A stretch of DNA of 64,000 nt from Diadophis punctatus similis (Eukaryota > Chordata > Lepidosauria > Squamata > Dipsadidae): contig JALIGW010000003.1 of NCBI GenBank assembly GCA_023053685.1, positions 137,637,126 to 137,701,125 of the forward strand, in the 5' to 3' direction. A model generated the notes under the pieces. The model was not told the DNA's origin. It saw nothing but the letters and a program-made list of their open reading frames with translations, and did not search any database. Below are positions 53,625-64,000 of this stretch, in pieces. Position 1 is the stretch's first letter. Each line of letters starts with the position of its first letter. The position numbers and the translations under genes were made by a program.

Positions 53625-55567
53625 AATTAACATGTAACAAACTAACGGGAATTTTTATTGAATGTTTTAGTACAGCAATAATAACCAACATGATTTGAAC
53701 AACCGTATGCTGATTAGACGTTCTACCATGAGCTGATACGAATCTATACACATTAAAACATATTTTTACCTTGTTGCGATCGTATAATCTTATACAGGTA
53801 TAATTGTGTCATATCTTTCTTCCTCATTTCTTTTGCAAAGGTAATAAATGAATTAGGCTGTACCATTTTGATTTTAACATAGTATATCCCTGCCTTTGGA
53901 CTATGCCCTTCCTATTTTTCCACTCACTGCAATATGGGAAAAACTTGTCACTTGCACTTTTCCATTCCTCCACAGAATCATTACTATCATGTGTTTAGCA
54001 GGAAGATTTGTGGCGCAGTCAAAAGCCATTCTATAGCCTCTATTAGCCTGAGTGACCGTCCCTCTTTGCATGGGACTAGCTAATGCTAATTGTCTATTGG
54101 GTTTTGTATGCATTGTTATATTTTAATACTATTTGTTATGGTTTTATTGCTGTATCTTCATTCATTCTAAGTTACTGTGAGACAAAAGTCTTAAGCTTTT
54201 TCAAATTTGTTTGAAAAATTTCAAATTATATTTATACAAGGATGATGGCTTTCTATAGGAGTCTTACTGCTTATCTGAATTATGCTGCTTCTCAAACTGT
54301 AATTGAGGCATCCAGGCTATGGCATAATTGCTGCTGAATTCCATGTCATGCATGCAGAATATTTAGTGATTTCATAATAACAGTATTCACCTCTTTGAAA
54401 TGCTAATTTGTTTCTCCTCTCTCCCCCTATCTATCTGGCTTTCAAATATCCAGAGTAAAAGTCTTCTACCTTTCTACGAGGAAGTTAATAATATCATATT
54501 GGGTCTTAATAAAAAATCACAAGTATTTATGTTTGAAAGATATAACCTCCTGCGTGTCAGGTATTGCAATAAAAATATCATGTATAGGTGAATATAATAC
54601 AGATTTATTTAAACTTCCAGGAGCACACAGTTTTGCAGGCAGTTGGATAAGCAAAATTGCTAATGTGCAGAGTTATCCAGCTAATTGTATGCTTTAAAAA
54701 AACAATGATTTCATAAGATGACTCTTAGTGATATCAGTAGATTTCACTAGAAGTCAACCACTGCAGATATAATTCACTTTTATATCTATCAGAAAAAGAG
54801 TTTGGGGCGTTTTTTAGACCCTTCTTGAAATTAGTTTGCTATTCACTATAATTTATAAGGTGAATTTCTTTAAAAGAAAACATTGAAGTACATATTATCT
54901 ATCAGTCTTATCAAGAGCTTTACAAACACTCATTTATGAATACAGAATCATCACGAGTATGGGAAAAACTTATGAATAACCTACAAAGTGTAATTAAGAG
55001 CAGCTATAGCCAGATTTCTTGTTTCTTCCCCCATCACTATCCAGGCTTTTGGTTAATCACATTAGAACAAAAATAATATTTTGCAATAGGAACAAGATTG
55101 AATTGGTAGCAAGACTTGGTAGTTATGATTTGCATCATGTAGCTGTTCACTGAAAAAAAAACTAAGAATTAAGTACATTCATATCTAGTTCTACATATTT
55201 TATATTCCTGTATATACAGATAACTATAGTGCTTAGTCTTAAAACATTATATTTAATTGAATTGGCACACCATTTTTCAAATTCTGATGTTTGAAGATAA
55301 TTATACCTACAAGGATGTAGAGACACATTTGTGTGCATAAGGGAACAGACACCTATATATATCTTCAGATCCACTACTGTATATCAGGAACTGAAGTGAT
55401 TCAGTGAGAGCAAGTCCTAATTGGACATTACATGTGGAGGGCGGGTTTCACATCAATCAATTCTACAGGATACAGAAAGTTTCAAGCACAGCTTTGTGCA
55501 CATATGTTATCCATGCATGTCAATTCAATTGACCATTGAAAGAATTGTAATTACAAATAAATAACTA
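53621..55567. other. No recognised feature
   Basis: About 1.95 kb AT-rich single-copy-looking DNA. The short frames have no motifs. Confidence 0.45.
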
Positions 55568-55961
55568 CAAGTAGTCTTCAACTTACAACCATTCGTTTAG
55601 TGGCTGTTCAAAGTTGCAATAGCACTGAAAAATGTGACATGATCATTTTTCACCACTTAACGACTGTTGCAGCATCCTCATGGTCATATGATCGAAATTT
55701 GGACATTTGACAACTGGTTCATATTTATGACGGTTGCAGTGCTGGTGTCACTTGATCGCCTTTTGCGACCTTCTGACAAGCAAAGTCAATGGGGAAGCCA
55801 GATTCACTTAACAGCCGTGTTACTAACTTAACAACTGCAGTGATTCACTTAATAACTGTGGCAAGAAAGTTCGTAAAATGGGGCAAAGCTCACTTAACCA
55901 CTGTCTTGCTTAGCAACATAAATTTTGGGCTCAGTTGTGGCTCTAAGTCAAAGACTACCTG
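55568..55961 (+). mobile_element. Tigger/mariner-like MITE, copy 5
   Basis: The ends caagtagtcttcaacttaca and gtcaaagactacctg lie between TA dinucleotides (55566-55567, 55962-55963). A complete 394-bp copy with gcagcatcctcatggtcata and cttttgcgaccttctgacaa. Non-coding. Confidence 0.92.
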
Positions 55962-55963
55962 TA

Positions 55964-58021
55964 GTTCATATTTGATTTGTTTGAGTACCAATTACAACAG
56001 TTCTCTCTGAAGATAACATTTCTCATTCTTTGAGCATATGTCATGTTAAAAGTAGACAATAATTTATAAAAATGTCAAGCAACGGTCTATTGATTTGATT
56101 CATATCTGCTCCAGCACTGCCTCAAGGCAGACAATATTTTAAAAACAAAAACAGAATAAAACATTAAAAACACCAACTAAAACTAATGTTAGCGCTGACA
56201 CTAAAACCATTTAATAAATTTAAAGGCTAGTAAAATCATGAGGTAGTACATGTCATATCCTGGGGAAATGCAGGAGATAACCCATTCTGTATGCCAGAAA
56301 GATAGGCCTCTGACAGCTAAATATTTTCAAGAGGGACTACAGCTTTACAGCTAAACGGGTCTGTAATAGAAAATGTGACCGTTTATATTGTAAAACCTTA
56401 TACTGCTTAGGGCTTAAAGATCCCAGCATGATACATTGTGCTCAGTATGCACTTTGCAACCAGTGCAGATCGTTTAATACAATATAAACACCCTCCCTGT
56501 ACTATTGCTGCATTTTACACTGGTTGCAACTTCCTTTCATTATCTGGTGATTGCTATAGTATCAGCAAACCTTAGATTGTGCTTTGTATATCTATGGCCT
56601 AGGAGTAGAACCAGAGCCAGGGTGTTGAGTGAAATGGCTGCTCAATAAAATCACAATTGTGCTTATGATCTTACTTCAGCTTTCCTTTGCTTTACAGATC
56701 TCTGAAAACCTTAAATGTGAGGATTGATCAGAAAGTTATTATTTTTTTACCATCGTCATATCTGCAAACAATACACTAATCAAGGACTATTTGTATTGTA
56801 TTGTGAGCCATCTTGGGTGTGGTATGGAGGCTGTTATGTACGTTGACAGTTGCTTTGTACTAATAATACTTTTTGAGCTAATGCAGTTCATGCAGTTTAA
56901 AAGAGTTGTAGCTGTAAGCATTGTCATCTAATTTATAAGGAATAATTGTGTTTGGCTTTTTGTGTTAGTTTTTCCTACTGTCGTACAACAGAGCAGGATC
57001 AGTATGTAGTACAAATGATGGAAGATAAATAGCTTTCAGTATTCCCATTCATTGCTTATATTTATGTGTGAAAGATAGCTAGGTTAGGCTTAAGTGCCTG
57101 AAGTGAGAGTCAGAAAATGGACTTGATTGATAGCTCTGGCAGAAATTTGGAGGGATAATTGCCCACTGCAGTAAGTGCCACGATGCTCTTCAGTCTTTTA
57201 TTTCTTTATTTTAGTCTTGAAAGTGGATGTTTTCTTGAGTGTAATTTCTTAGTGAGGTACTAAACAAGCTTTTGGTTTATATCATTTCAGAACACAAGCA
57301 AGGCTAATTCGGTGGAGCCTATTTCATATATAAAATCTCTTCAACATAAAATTGTATTTCCCATTTGCTCCATAACCCAGATACAGATTTATTACATTTG
57401 TGAGAACTACCTCTTGTCTGTGGCCTTGTAATGTGTCTCCTGTGAAATAAAGAAACCACTTCATGCACTTTAAATAATGCTAGTAGTTTCCCTAACAACA
57501 AAACATACGGGAGACTTTACTTACGGTAAATATTAATCATTTGAGTTATTTGCAGTATGCAAAGTTATGTTTTTCTGTTTTGCATTTTTCTTTTTGCATG
57601 GCAGAATTATTTAGTGTACTAGTTGTGAAGGAATTTTTCCTCCTGTCAGAGGTGTTCATAACCTCTCATTTGCTTGCCACGCCTTTCACAAAGAACAGCA
57701 AGTGCTCAAGCAGATGGCAAGAAGCCACAGAACTGTCAGGCACTTTTACTGCAGAGGAATGTTGACTGTTGCCTCCCATTTTGCATTGCATTTGATGGAA
57801 ATAAGGTCAAGTAAACTGTTTTTGCAAATAGTGTATGCTGTACTCTCTCTAGCCATCCACTCAAGAAATACTCTGCAAAACAGACTGATTTATCAGCAGG
57901 CTGCAACATCAAAATGGGAAACGTAATCTTTATATGAACAAGTGGAAAGGAAAGATATGAGACTAAAGCTGTCAGTCATTAACTTTTCAATTTGTTAATT
58001 ATAGAATTCAGCTTAATTCCT
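55964..58021. other. No recognised feature
   Basis: About 2 kb AT-rich DNA. The part near 56100-56350 (ctgcctcaaggcagacaata …) might be an old repeat, but I cannot name it. Confidence 0.4.
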
Positions 58022-58085
58022 CTTTTTTGGGGGGGGGGGGTTGAACTAGAAGACCTCCAAGGTCCCTTCCAGGTCTGTTCTGAAT
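58022..58085 (+). mobile_element. CR1/L3 LINE terminus, very short
   Basis: A run of G followed by ttgaactagaagacctccaa ggtcccttccaggtctgttc is the last part of the CR1/L3 3' UTR, as at 17950-17974. Only about 60 bp are present. Confidence 0.7.
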
Positions 58086-58454
58086 GATTGTTGGCAATAA
58101 GGAATAACACCTTTATTGGTTTATTTCTTGGCTGACCCTGCATTACTTTTGAAGAACTGACCTCTTTTTTTTCAGCAGTAGTGATGAGTACATGCACGTA
58201 TTGTTACTGTTTCCAAATTCTTAAAATGGTATATCACATGTTTCTAACTTTGTTTCTCAAAGAAATGTTAAAACTCGGTGAAAATAAAGTACTAATAAAA
58301 ATAAGAGTACTAATTAGTGCCCCATTAAATGCTTCTAATCAAGTATGCTAATTTTCTTGCAAGAATAATGTAATCAGTAAATAAAAATACAATCCATTAA
58401 ATAGTGAATGCAATGGAACAGTAGAAAAAGGACATCTTCCAACAACATGGATAC
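58086..58454. other. No recognised feature
   Basis: AT-rich spacer. Confidence 0.4.
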
Positions 58455-58641
58455 CCACACAATTTTATTGAGAAGTCTGCTGTAGTCAACCTACTACAGC
58501 ACAACCAACACAAGCTGTGAAAAGGGTAACATTATTATACATCAAAAAACCTCAGAAACAACCAACAGTGTCACAATTGTTACACAAACCAGCTAGAGTC
58601 CTCCAAAATATCTTAAACACAGACACAGACACAGACAGACA

Positions 58642-58696
<55 letters not shown>

Positions 58697-59252
58697 AGGA
58701 CTCATCTACAGTATACAGTGTAAGGACTGTAACAGTTACTCTGTAGTGTAGGACATACAGCCAGAAGGTTAGCAGAGTACATCCACAAACACCCACTAGC
58801 AGTTAAAAAAATTCTTACTCTCACAATACATGAATGAATGATGATTGATGAACTCAATCAGAATTTGAACTTGGAAACTGAGAGAATCTTAGAACAAGTC
58901 AAATCTAAAAATTCCTGGAAGCTTGGCATTGAGACAAATCACTATTAATAGGCATACAGAAACAAACCATGTTTATACACCATTCAAAAGAGACAACAAA
59001 AAGCTAAGAAAAAAAGTACAGAAAAGCCAGATAAACAGAGATTTATGCCAGATGTATAAAGAAGCAGAAAACAATACCCTAATCAAGGAATTACCAAGGA
59101 GAGCGTGGCCCCACCAAAACTGGCAGGGCAAGCTACTGTATATAAACAGGGAGCAAACCCCACACTCGCTTGCACTGATTATGCTACCTAATTGGGTAAT
59201 GAAACATCTGCAGACAAACAATAATGCTTGGAAAACACCAAGGACTCCATAG
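58455..59252 (+). mobile_element. Penelope-like retroelement, C-terminal end and 3' UTR
   Basis: Coding-like text recovers the end of the polymerase (YIKKPQKQP), then a CxxC-like DCNSY, VGHTARRLAEYIHKHPLAVK and LNLETERILEQVKSKNSWKL GIET, which together resemble the GIY-YIG endonuclease region of Penelope-like elements. The 3' UTR includes tgattatgctacctaattgg gtaatgaaacatctgcagac, a form typical of PLE tails in reptiles. An AC microsatellite and frameshifts disrupt the frame. RT proper is missing. Confidence 0.65.
58619..58693 (+). repeat. (AC)n dinucleotide array with ACAG start
   Basis: About 75 bp: first acagacacagacacagacag, then about 27 pure AC repeats. It lies within the Penelope-like coding remnant. 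Confidence 0.95.
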
Positions 59253-59329
59253 TGTATGCAGACTAACTGTACAGCTTTATTGTAGTTCAAAAAATTAATG
59301 GGATTATAGTAGACAGTTTACAGTATGTA

Positions 59330-59654
59330 TTGGCATACCAAATTCAGCTTGAGTTCCAGACCACTGCAATAAAGTGCACATTGCAATTAAGCAAGCCACG
59401 CAAACTTTTTGTTTTTCCAGTATGTACAAAAGTTATATTTACACTCTACTGTACCTATTAAGTATGCAGTAGCATTATGTCTTAAAAAAGTGTACATGCC
59501 TTCTTCATTAAGAATGCTTTTATTTCTAAAAACATGCTGATCATCAGCTGAGCCTTCAGTGAGTCAAAATCTTTTTACTGGTGGAGGGTCCTGTAAAAAA
59601 TGCAATACCCGTGAAGTGCAATAAAGTGAAGGACAATAAAACAAGGTATGCCGG
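59330..59654 (+). mobile_element. Tigger1-like MITE
   Basis: The ends ttggcatacca and caaggtatgccgg lie between TA dinucleotides (59328-59329, 59655-59656). The subterminal text gagttccagaccactgcaat aaagtgcacattgcaat and gaagtgcaataaagtgaagg acaataaaac, and the internal gcattatgtcttaaaaaagt and tgagccttcagtgagtcaaa, correspond to the well-known Tigger1/MER2 structure. At 325 bp it is an internal-deletion derivative without transposase. Confidence 0.85.
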
Positions 59655-59656
59655 TA

Positions 59657-60232
59657 ATTTAAATTTATACTCTTTAAATGTTTGCTCTTTAGCTTATTTG
59701 ACAAGTAGCAAACTTGTCCACTTGATTGATTGCTAGTATATAATGCTAATCTAATGCTAATTTTCTGCAGTTAAGATTTATTTCCTAAGTACATGGGTTG
59801 CTTACATTCTGTAAAGCAAGAACAGAAGCCTGTGATCTTTCAGATTTAGTGTTCCTTCAGATTTTGCTGAAGTATAACTTGTTTCAATGTGTTGATTGGG
59901 ATCCTTGGAGTTACAATGCAGAACAGCAGAAGGCCACAGATTCTCCGTTTCAAAGATGAACATGGATTTTGATAAATATCTTGAAAACTGTGTCCATCCT
60001 TAGGATAGCAAGATTGAAGAATGTTATGGGGAATATAACCTGGGAAGCAGGAATAAGCATAATCTTCATCCAATCCTTAAGAGTACTATATAAAAAAAGG
60101 TTTTGAGCATCCAAGTAAACTATCTCACTGTGCAACATCAAGTGGACAAAGTGCTCCACAGAAGAATACCTAGTCCAGAAAGATCCTGGAGCAAGTCTTT
60201 TAAACATTCAAAGGTTAAAAGAATAAAGTGAC
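59657..60232. other. No recognised feature
   Basis: About 580 bp AT-rich with overlapping short minus-strand frames lacking motifs. Confidence 0.4.
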
Positions 60233-60234
60233 TA

Positions 60235-60620
60235 CAGGTAGTCCTTGACTTACAACAGTTCATTTAGTGACCATTCGAAGTTACAACAGCACTGAAAAAA
60301 GTGTTTTATGATCGTTTTTCTCACAACCATGGCAACATCATGGTCATGTGAGCAAAATTCAGGTGCTTGACAACAGATTCATATTTATGACGATTGCGGT
60401 GTCCTGGAGTCATGTGATCATCTTTTACGACCTTCTGACAAGCAAAAATTAATGGGGAAGGCAGATTAACTTAACAACGAGGTTACTAAACAACTGCAAT
60501 GATTCAATTAACAACTGTGGCAAGAACAGTTGTAAAATGGGGCAAAATTCACATAACAAATGTCTCGCTTAGCAACAAAAATGTTAGGCTCACTTGTGGT
60601 CATAAGTTGAGGACTACCTG
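60235..60620 (+). mobile_element. Tigger/mariner-like MITE, copy 6
   Basis: The ends caggtagtccttgacttaca and ataagttgaggactacctg lie between TA dinucleotides (60233-60234, 60621-60622). A complete 386-bp copy in the same orientation as copy 5. Confidence 0.92.
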
Positions 60621-60628
60621 TACTTACC

Positions 60629-60857
60629 CTTAGTGGTGGTGCAGTGGTTAGAATGCAGTATTGCAGGCTAATTCTGCTAACTGCCACCAGTTCGATCCTC
60701 ATCGGCTCAAGTTTGACTCAGCCTTCCATCCTTCAGAGGTCGGTAAAATGAGGACCCAGATTGTTGGGGGCAATATGCTGACTCTGTAAACTGTTTAGAG
60801 AGGGCTGTAAAACTCTGTGAAGTGGTATAAGTCTAAGTGCTCTTGCTAGTGCTATTA
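60629..60857 (+). mobile_element. tRNA-derived squamate SINE
   Basis: It carries ggtggtgcagtggttagaat, cgatcctcatcggctcaagt, tgactcagccttccatcctt, gtaaaatgaggacccagatt, gggggcaatatgctgac and the tail gaagtggtataagtctaagt gctcttgctagtgctatt. It begins only 8 bp after the MITE copy 6. Confidence 0.88.
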
Positions 60858-60944
60858 CCCACCTTTTGGAAACTAAATCTGCCGTCTGCAAACTGCTTCC
60901 CACCACCCCAGCCCCCAGTACTTTGTTCTGGCTAGTATTAGTCT

Positions 60945-60945
<1 letters not shown>

Positions 60946-61011
<66 letters not shown>

Positions 61012-61012
61012 G
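60946..61012 (+). repeat. (AAC)n trinucleotide array
   Basis: About 22 AAC/ACA units, the tail of the minus-strand CR1/L3 copy that follows (GTT units when read in the LINE direction). Confidence 0.95.
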
Positions 61013-61352
61013 AGTTGGAAGGGACCTGGGAGGTCTTCTAGTCCAACCCCCTGCTTAGGCAGGAAACCCTACTCTGCTTCAGACAAATGGTTGTCCAACA
61101 TCATCTTAAAAATGTCCAGTGTTGGAGCATTCACAACTTCTGGAGGCAAGCTGTTCCATTGACTAATTGTTCTAACTGTCAGGAAATTTCTCCTTCGTTC
61201 TAAGTTACTTCTCTCCTTGTTTAGTTTCCACCCATTGCTTCTTGTTCTACCCTCAGGTACTTAGGAGAATAGTTTGACTCCCTCTTCTTTGTGGCAACCC
61301 TTGAGATATCGGAACACTGCTATCATGTCTCCCCTGGTCCTTCTTGGATCCA
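61013..61352 (-). mobile_element. CR1/L3 LINE 3' portion, minus strand
   Basis: On the plus strand it reads agagttggaagggacctggg aggtcttctagtccaacccc ctgcttaggcagg, then caagctgttccattgactaa and gaacactgctatcatgtctc ccctggtcctt. This is the reverse complement of the CR1/L3 end, with the last ORF2 codons decayed. Confidence 0.85.
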
Positions 61353-61968
61353 CTGACAGTGGGATCTATGCAGCAGTTCTCCTATATTCTTAATAGTGGT
61401 GAAGCATGAAAACAGTAGGCCTGAATAACTGTTGCTGTTTAAATGAAGGATCTGTTTTTGGAGAAGAAATGTAGGATGTAAATATTCATGAAGTGTAACA
61501 ATTCATTTATAATCATATCAATATGAAAGGTGGGATAAAACTTAAAATAAGAGCATAAGAGAGTATCATCATAATTAGGAGAATGGGCTATTTTTCCTGG
61601 GAATTTTTTTCCAAAGAACATTGCTGACTGGGAAATCAGAATCAGGAACTGAGATGGTTTGCACACCATAGTTTGTGTTATTTCATTATTACCATTGTTC
61701 CGCTTCCAGGGACTTCAACACAAAGAAGGGGATAAACTATGAAATAAATACTGTATGTACATAGTTTGTACTCCAGCTATATTCTGGCTTCCCAGCTCCA
61801 CTAACCTATTCTCTTAAACTGCTGTTCTTTATATAAAGTTTCCTTTGAAAATAGTGTTTTAAAAAAGCATTATCTCCACTTCCGTAGATTTATATTGTTT
61901 GATTGCCAGGAATTCAAAATTGTGTACTCCTGTCATGTGTGTGGGTTTCAAATGAGGACAGTAAGATG
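61353..61968. other. No recognised feature
   Basis: About 600 bp AT-rich. Confidence 0.4.
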
Positions 61969-61976
61969 TTCTAGGG

Positions 61977-62390
61977 CAGTGATGGCGAACCTATGGCACG
62001 GGTGCCACAGGTGGCACGCGGAGCCAAATCTGCCGGCACGCGAGCCGTTGCCCTAGCTCAGCTCCAATGCGCATGTGCGTGCCCGCCAGCTGATTTTTGG
62101 CTCACACAGAGGCTCTGGGAGGGCGATTTCGGCCTCTGGAGGGCCTCCAGGGTAGCAGGGGGAGCGGTTTTGCCCTCCCCAAGCTCCAAGAAAGCCTCTG
62201 GAGTCTGGGGAGGGCGAAAATGGGCCCACCAGGCCCACTGGAAGTCGGGGAGTGGGGGGGGTCGTGCACGCATGTGCAGGAGGGTGGGTCAAGTGAGGGG
62301 CTTTGAATTATGGGTATGGGCACACACGCGTGCAATAGCGCGCACGTGCACTATTTCGGCACCCGAGGAAAAAAAGGTTCGCCATCACTG
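61977..62390 (-). mobile_element. GC-rich hAT MITE (CAGTGATGGCGAACC family), copy 7
   Basis: The ends cagtgatggcgaacctatgg and aaaaggttcgccatcactg lie between perfect 8-bp duplications ttctaggg (61969-61976, 62391-62398), centred on CTAG. The left 110 bp closely match copy 4 and, reversed, the right end of copy 3, so these three form one subfamily. Non-coding. Confidence 0.95.
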
Positions 62391-62439
62391 TTCTAGGGTT
62401 TGCTAAGGATGTTCCACAGCTTGATATGGTTTACATATT

Positions 62440-62990
62440 TTTTTTAAAAAAAAATTGTTTGAAGCCCTTTCTATAATAAATAAAGCACATACTGAATTTT
62501 ATTTGACATTCTTGGCTTTCTCAATTATCCAGTCTACATCAGCAAAAATAGCACTTGTTCTTTGATCCTTTCAAGAAGTAAAGGGCATCTCCTTTTCCAT
62601 GTAAGATCATCTGTTGGATGATCTTAAGCATTTTATTGCTGGCATGTGAAATTAAGGCTATTGTATTATAACTTGCATGTACTATTTTGTCTTTTTTATT
62701 TATTATTGCCAAGTTGACTGACTTCTTCCAATCTGTTGGCCACTGAATCATTTTCCAAATTTACTGGCATAGTTTGATTAATCTATACCAAGTCTTCCCT
62801 TCCTTTGTTATATTTCAAATTTCAGTTCCTGTAGCTTTCCAACTTGGTAATGACCAGAGTGCTGATTTTACATAATCTTCTAGTATTAGAGCTTCTTGTA
62901 AATGGGGAATATCTTCTAATGTATCTTGGACATTGACATCTCTGCTGTAGAGAGTTTCAGTTTTTCCCCATCTTCGTTTGATTCACTTAT
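62440..62990 (-). pseudogene. Bov-B (RTE) reverse transcriptase fragment
   Basis: Minus-strand translation gives IPHLQEALILEDYVKSALW, then IWKMIQWPTDWKKSV and NTIALISHASNKMLKIIQQM. The W-P-x-D-W-K-x-S-V and Y-R-T-I-A-L-I-S-H-A-S-K-x-M-L-K-I blocks are conserved just before the catalytic palm of Bov-B RT. Here tyrosine-arginine is changed and several stops intervene. The palm (FADD/YADD) is not present. Confidence 0.75.
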
Positions 62991-63018
62991 TTTCAGTTAC
63001 TTTCTTTGAATGATGAAA

Positions 63019-63107
63019 TGGTTGTAAGTGTGAAAAATGGTCATAAGTCACTTTTTTCAGTGTAACTTCGGTCACTAACTGAACTGTTGTAAGCCGAGGA
63101 CTACCTG
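63019..63107 (-). mobile_element. Tigger/mariner-like MITE, copy 7, end fragment
   Basis: Only the right 90 bp remain: gtgtgaaaaatggtcataag tcacttttttcagtg and aactgttgtaagccgaggac tacctg, followed by TA. The left part is lost. Confidence 0.85.
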
Positions 63108-63879
63108 TACATGTACTCCAGATTACTATGTAATGCGATCATCATTGATCGTTGTTTAAGTTTTCTCTTTGAAAGGGCAAAAATGGTTCAGTTATTACAG
63201 CGTTACAGCATGTGTGTTTGTTTTATTCCATTCTTGCTTCTAAGGAGCTTTTGTGTAAAAACTCATAAATTTTGTATTTTAGTTAACATTTGGCACACGA
63301 GAAATACTTTGCTAGAGAAATCTTTTCATGGATTTTTTTTTAATAGTACTAGGATCTGGTTGATGTTATCTTGAGGTTCCTTCTGACTCATTTCTTCTGT
63401 CTCGGAAAGGAAGCTTGAGAGTTGGCTTTTTCATCATCTGACTAAATGTGAAACAGTAATTCTCTCCCCCATCTTCCCCTGCCCACATTGCAATATATCT
63501 GGGCTGTTATATACTTTAGAGACCAGTGTAACTATTGTATATTAATTTTAAGAGAATCCATAATATTATCAAGCAGCTTTTTGACTTATGTATCCTCTGA
63601 GGATCCATGATATTCAGAGATGTACATTCAGTAGTAGCAGATAGCCTGAAAGAAAACAATTCTTAATAACGTTTGTTTTATAGACAATTTTACAGTCTTT
63701 TGGGGGGGGGGCTCAGATCTGTGTAATGTATGCGCCTTTAGAAACATTGTTCTAAGAGTGGTCTTTTTAGTACAGGGATAGACAACTAATTTGACATTAC
63801 TTTACTCATGAAAAGCAAATCACAAGCCAAAACAATCCTGATATATGTTTTGCTGCTATTTTTATGTATGTTATATGTT
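63108..63879. other. No recognised feature
   Basis: About 770 bp AT-rich with a G-run near 63701. No recognised repeat or gene. Confidence 0.4.
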
Positions 63880-64000
63880 ATATTCAACTCCTACCCTCAA
63901 AACGTCGCTATAGAGCACTGCACACCAAGACAACTAGACACAAGAACAGTTTTTTCCCGAACGCCATCACTCTGCTAAACAAATAATTCCCTCACCACTG
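63880..64000 (+). pseudogene. L2-like LINE C-terminal fragment, cut by window end
   Basis: The sequence ttcaactcctaccctcaaaa cgtcgctatagagcactgca caccaagacaactagacaca parallels 15707-15775 of the L2-like LINE, encoding FQLLPSKRRYRALHTKTTRH-type text. It continues beyond the window. Confidence 0.75.

Overview
The window is 64 kb of vertebrate nuclear DNA with no confidently identified host gene. The repeat repertoire points to a squamate reptile and most likely a snake. The clues are CR1/L3 LINE 3' ends that run into simple-repeat tails (including a pentanucleotide TATTC array), Bov-B (RTE) LINE remnants, tRNA-derived SINEs of the squamate type, a SPIN-like hAT element, a Helitron, a Penelope-like element, an R4/Dong-like fragment, a DIRS-like tyrosine recombinase fragment and an L1-like 5' end. 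Family names come from recalled family features, not from a database search. No CRISPR array, bacterial-style operon, rRNA or functional tRNA gene was seen.

Layout. 0-13 kb: a 324-bp foldback hAT MITE, a Tigger-like MITE split by a second TA-targeting MITE, a SPIN-like element, SINE and LINE 3' ends, a decayed L1-like copy on the minus strand split by a hAT MITE, and a 980-bp TA-targeting MITE with a GC-rich core. 13-26 kb: an L2-like LINE interrupted by a second LINE, a hAT MITE with a perfect 8-bp duplication, a CR1/L3 end with its microsatellite, a 1.8-kb LINE with a readable reverse transcriptase, a Bov-B fragment, and a SINE split by a hAT MITE. 26-37 kb: a Helitron of about 1.35 kb with a helicase remnant and an internal hAT MITE, an R4-like remnant, about 3.5 kb without recognisable repeats, a 2.0-kb TA-targeting MITE, and a DIRS-like recombinase fragment. 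37-52 kb: a 1.47-kb hAT element with internal inverted repeat and GA-rich tract, more hAT MITEs, a CR1 ORF2 C-terminus, and three TA-targeting elements standing end to end. 52-64 kb: a LINE with an intact 3' reading frame, a Penelope-like C-terminus, a Tigger1-like MITE, further MITE and SINE copies, a Bov-B reverse transcriptase remnant, and an L2-like fragment running off the end.

Most of the biology visible here is transposon biology. Seven copies of one GC-rich hAT MITE family and one 1.47-kb relative all sit in target duplications centred on CTA, usually CTAG, as expected of Buster-type hAT transposases. Four elements with the same CCGTATTTTT terminus carry different cores. Two hAT elements with unrelated ends share an 83-bp hairpin carrying NRF-1-like palindromes, and another MITE carries six ETS-type CCGGAAGTG motifs. 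Nested insertions give relative ages: L1-like, SINE, Helitron and a Tigger-like copy are each older than the element inside them.
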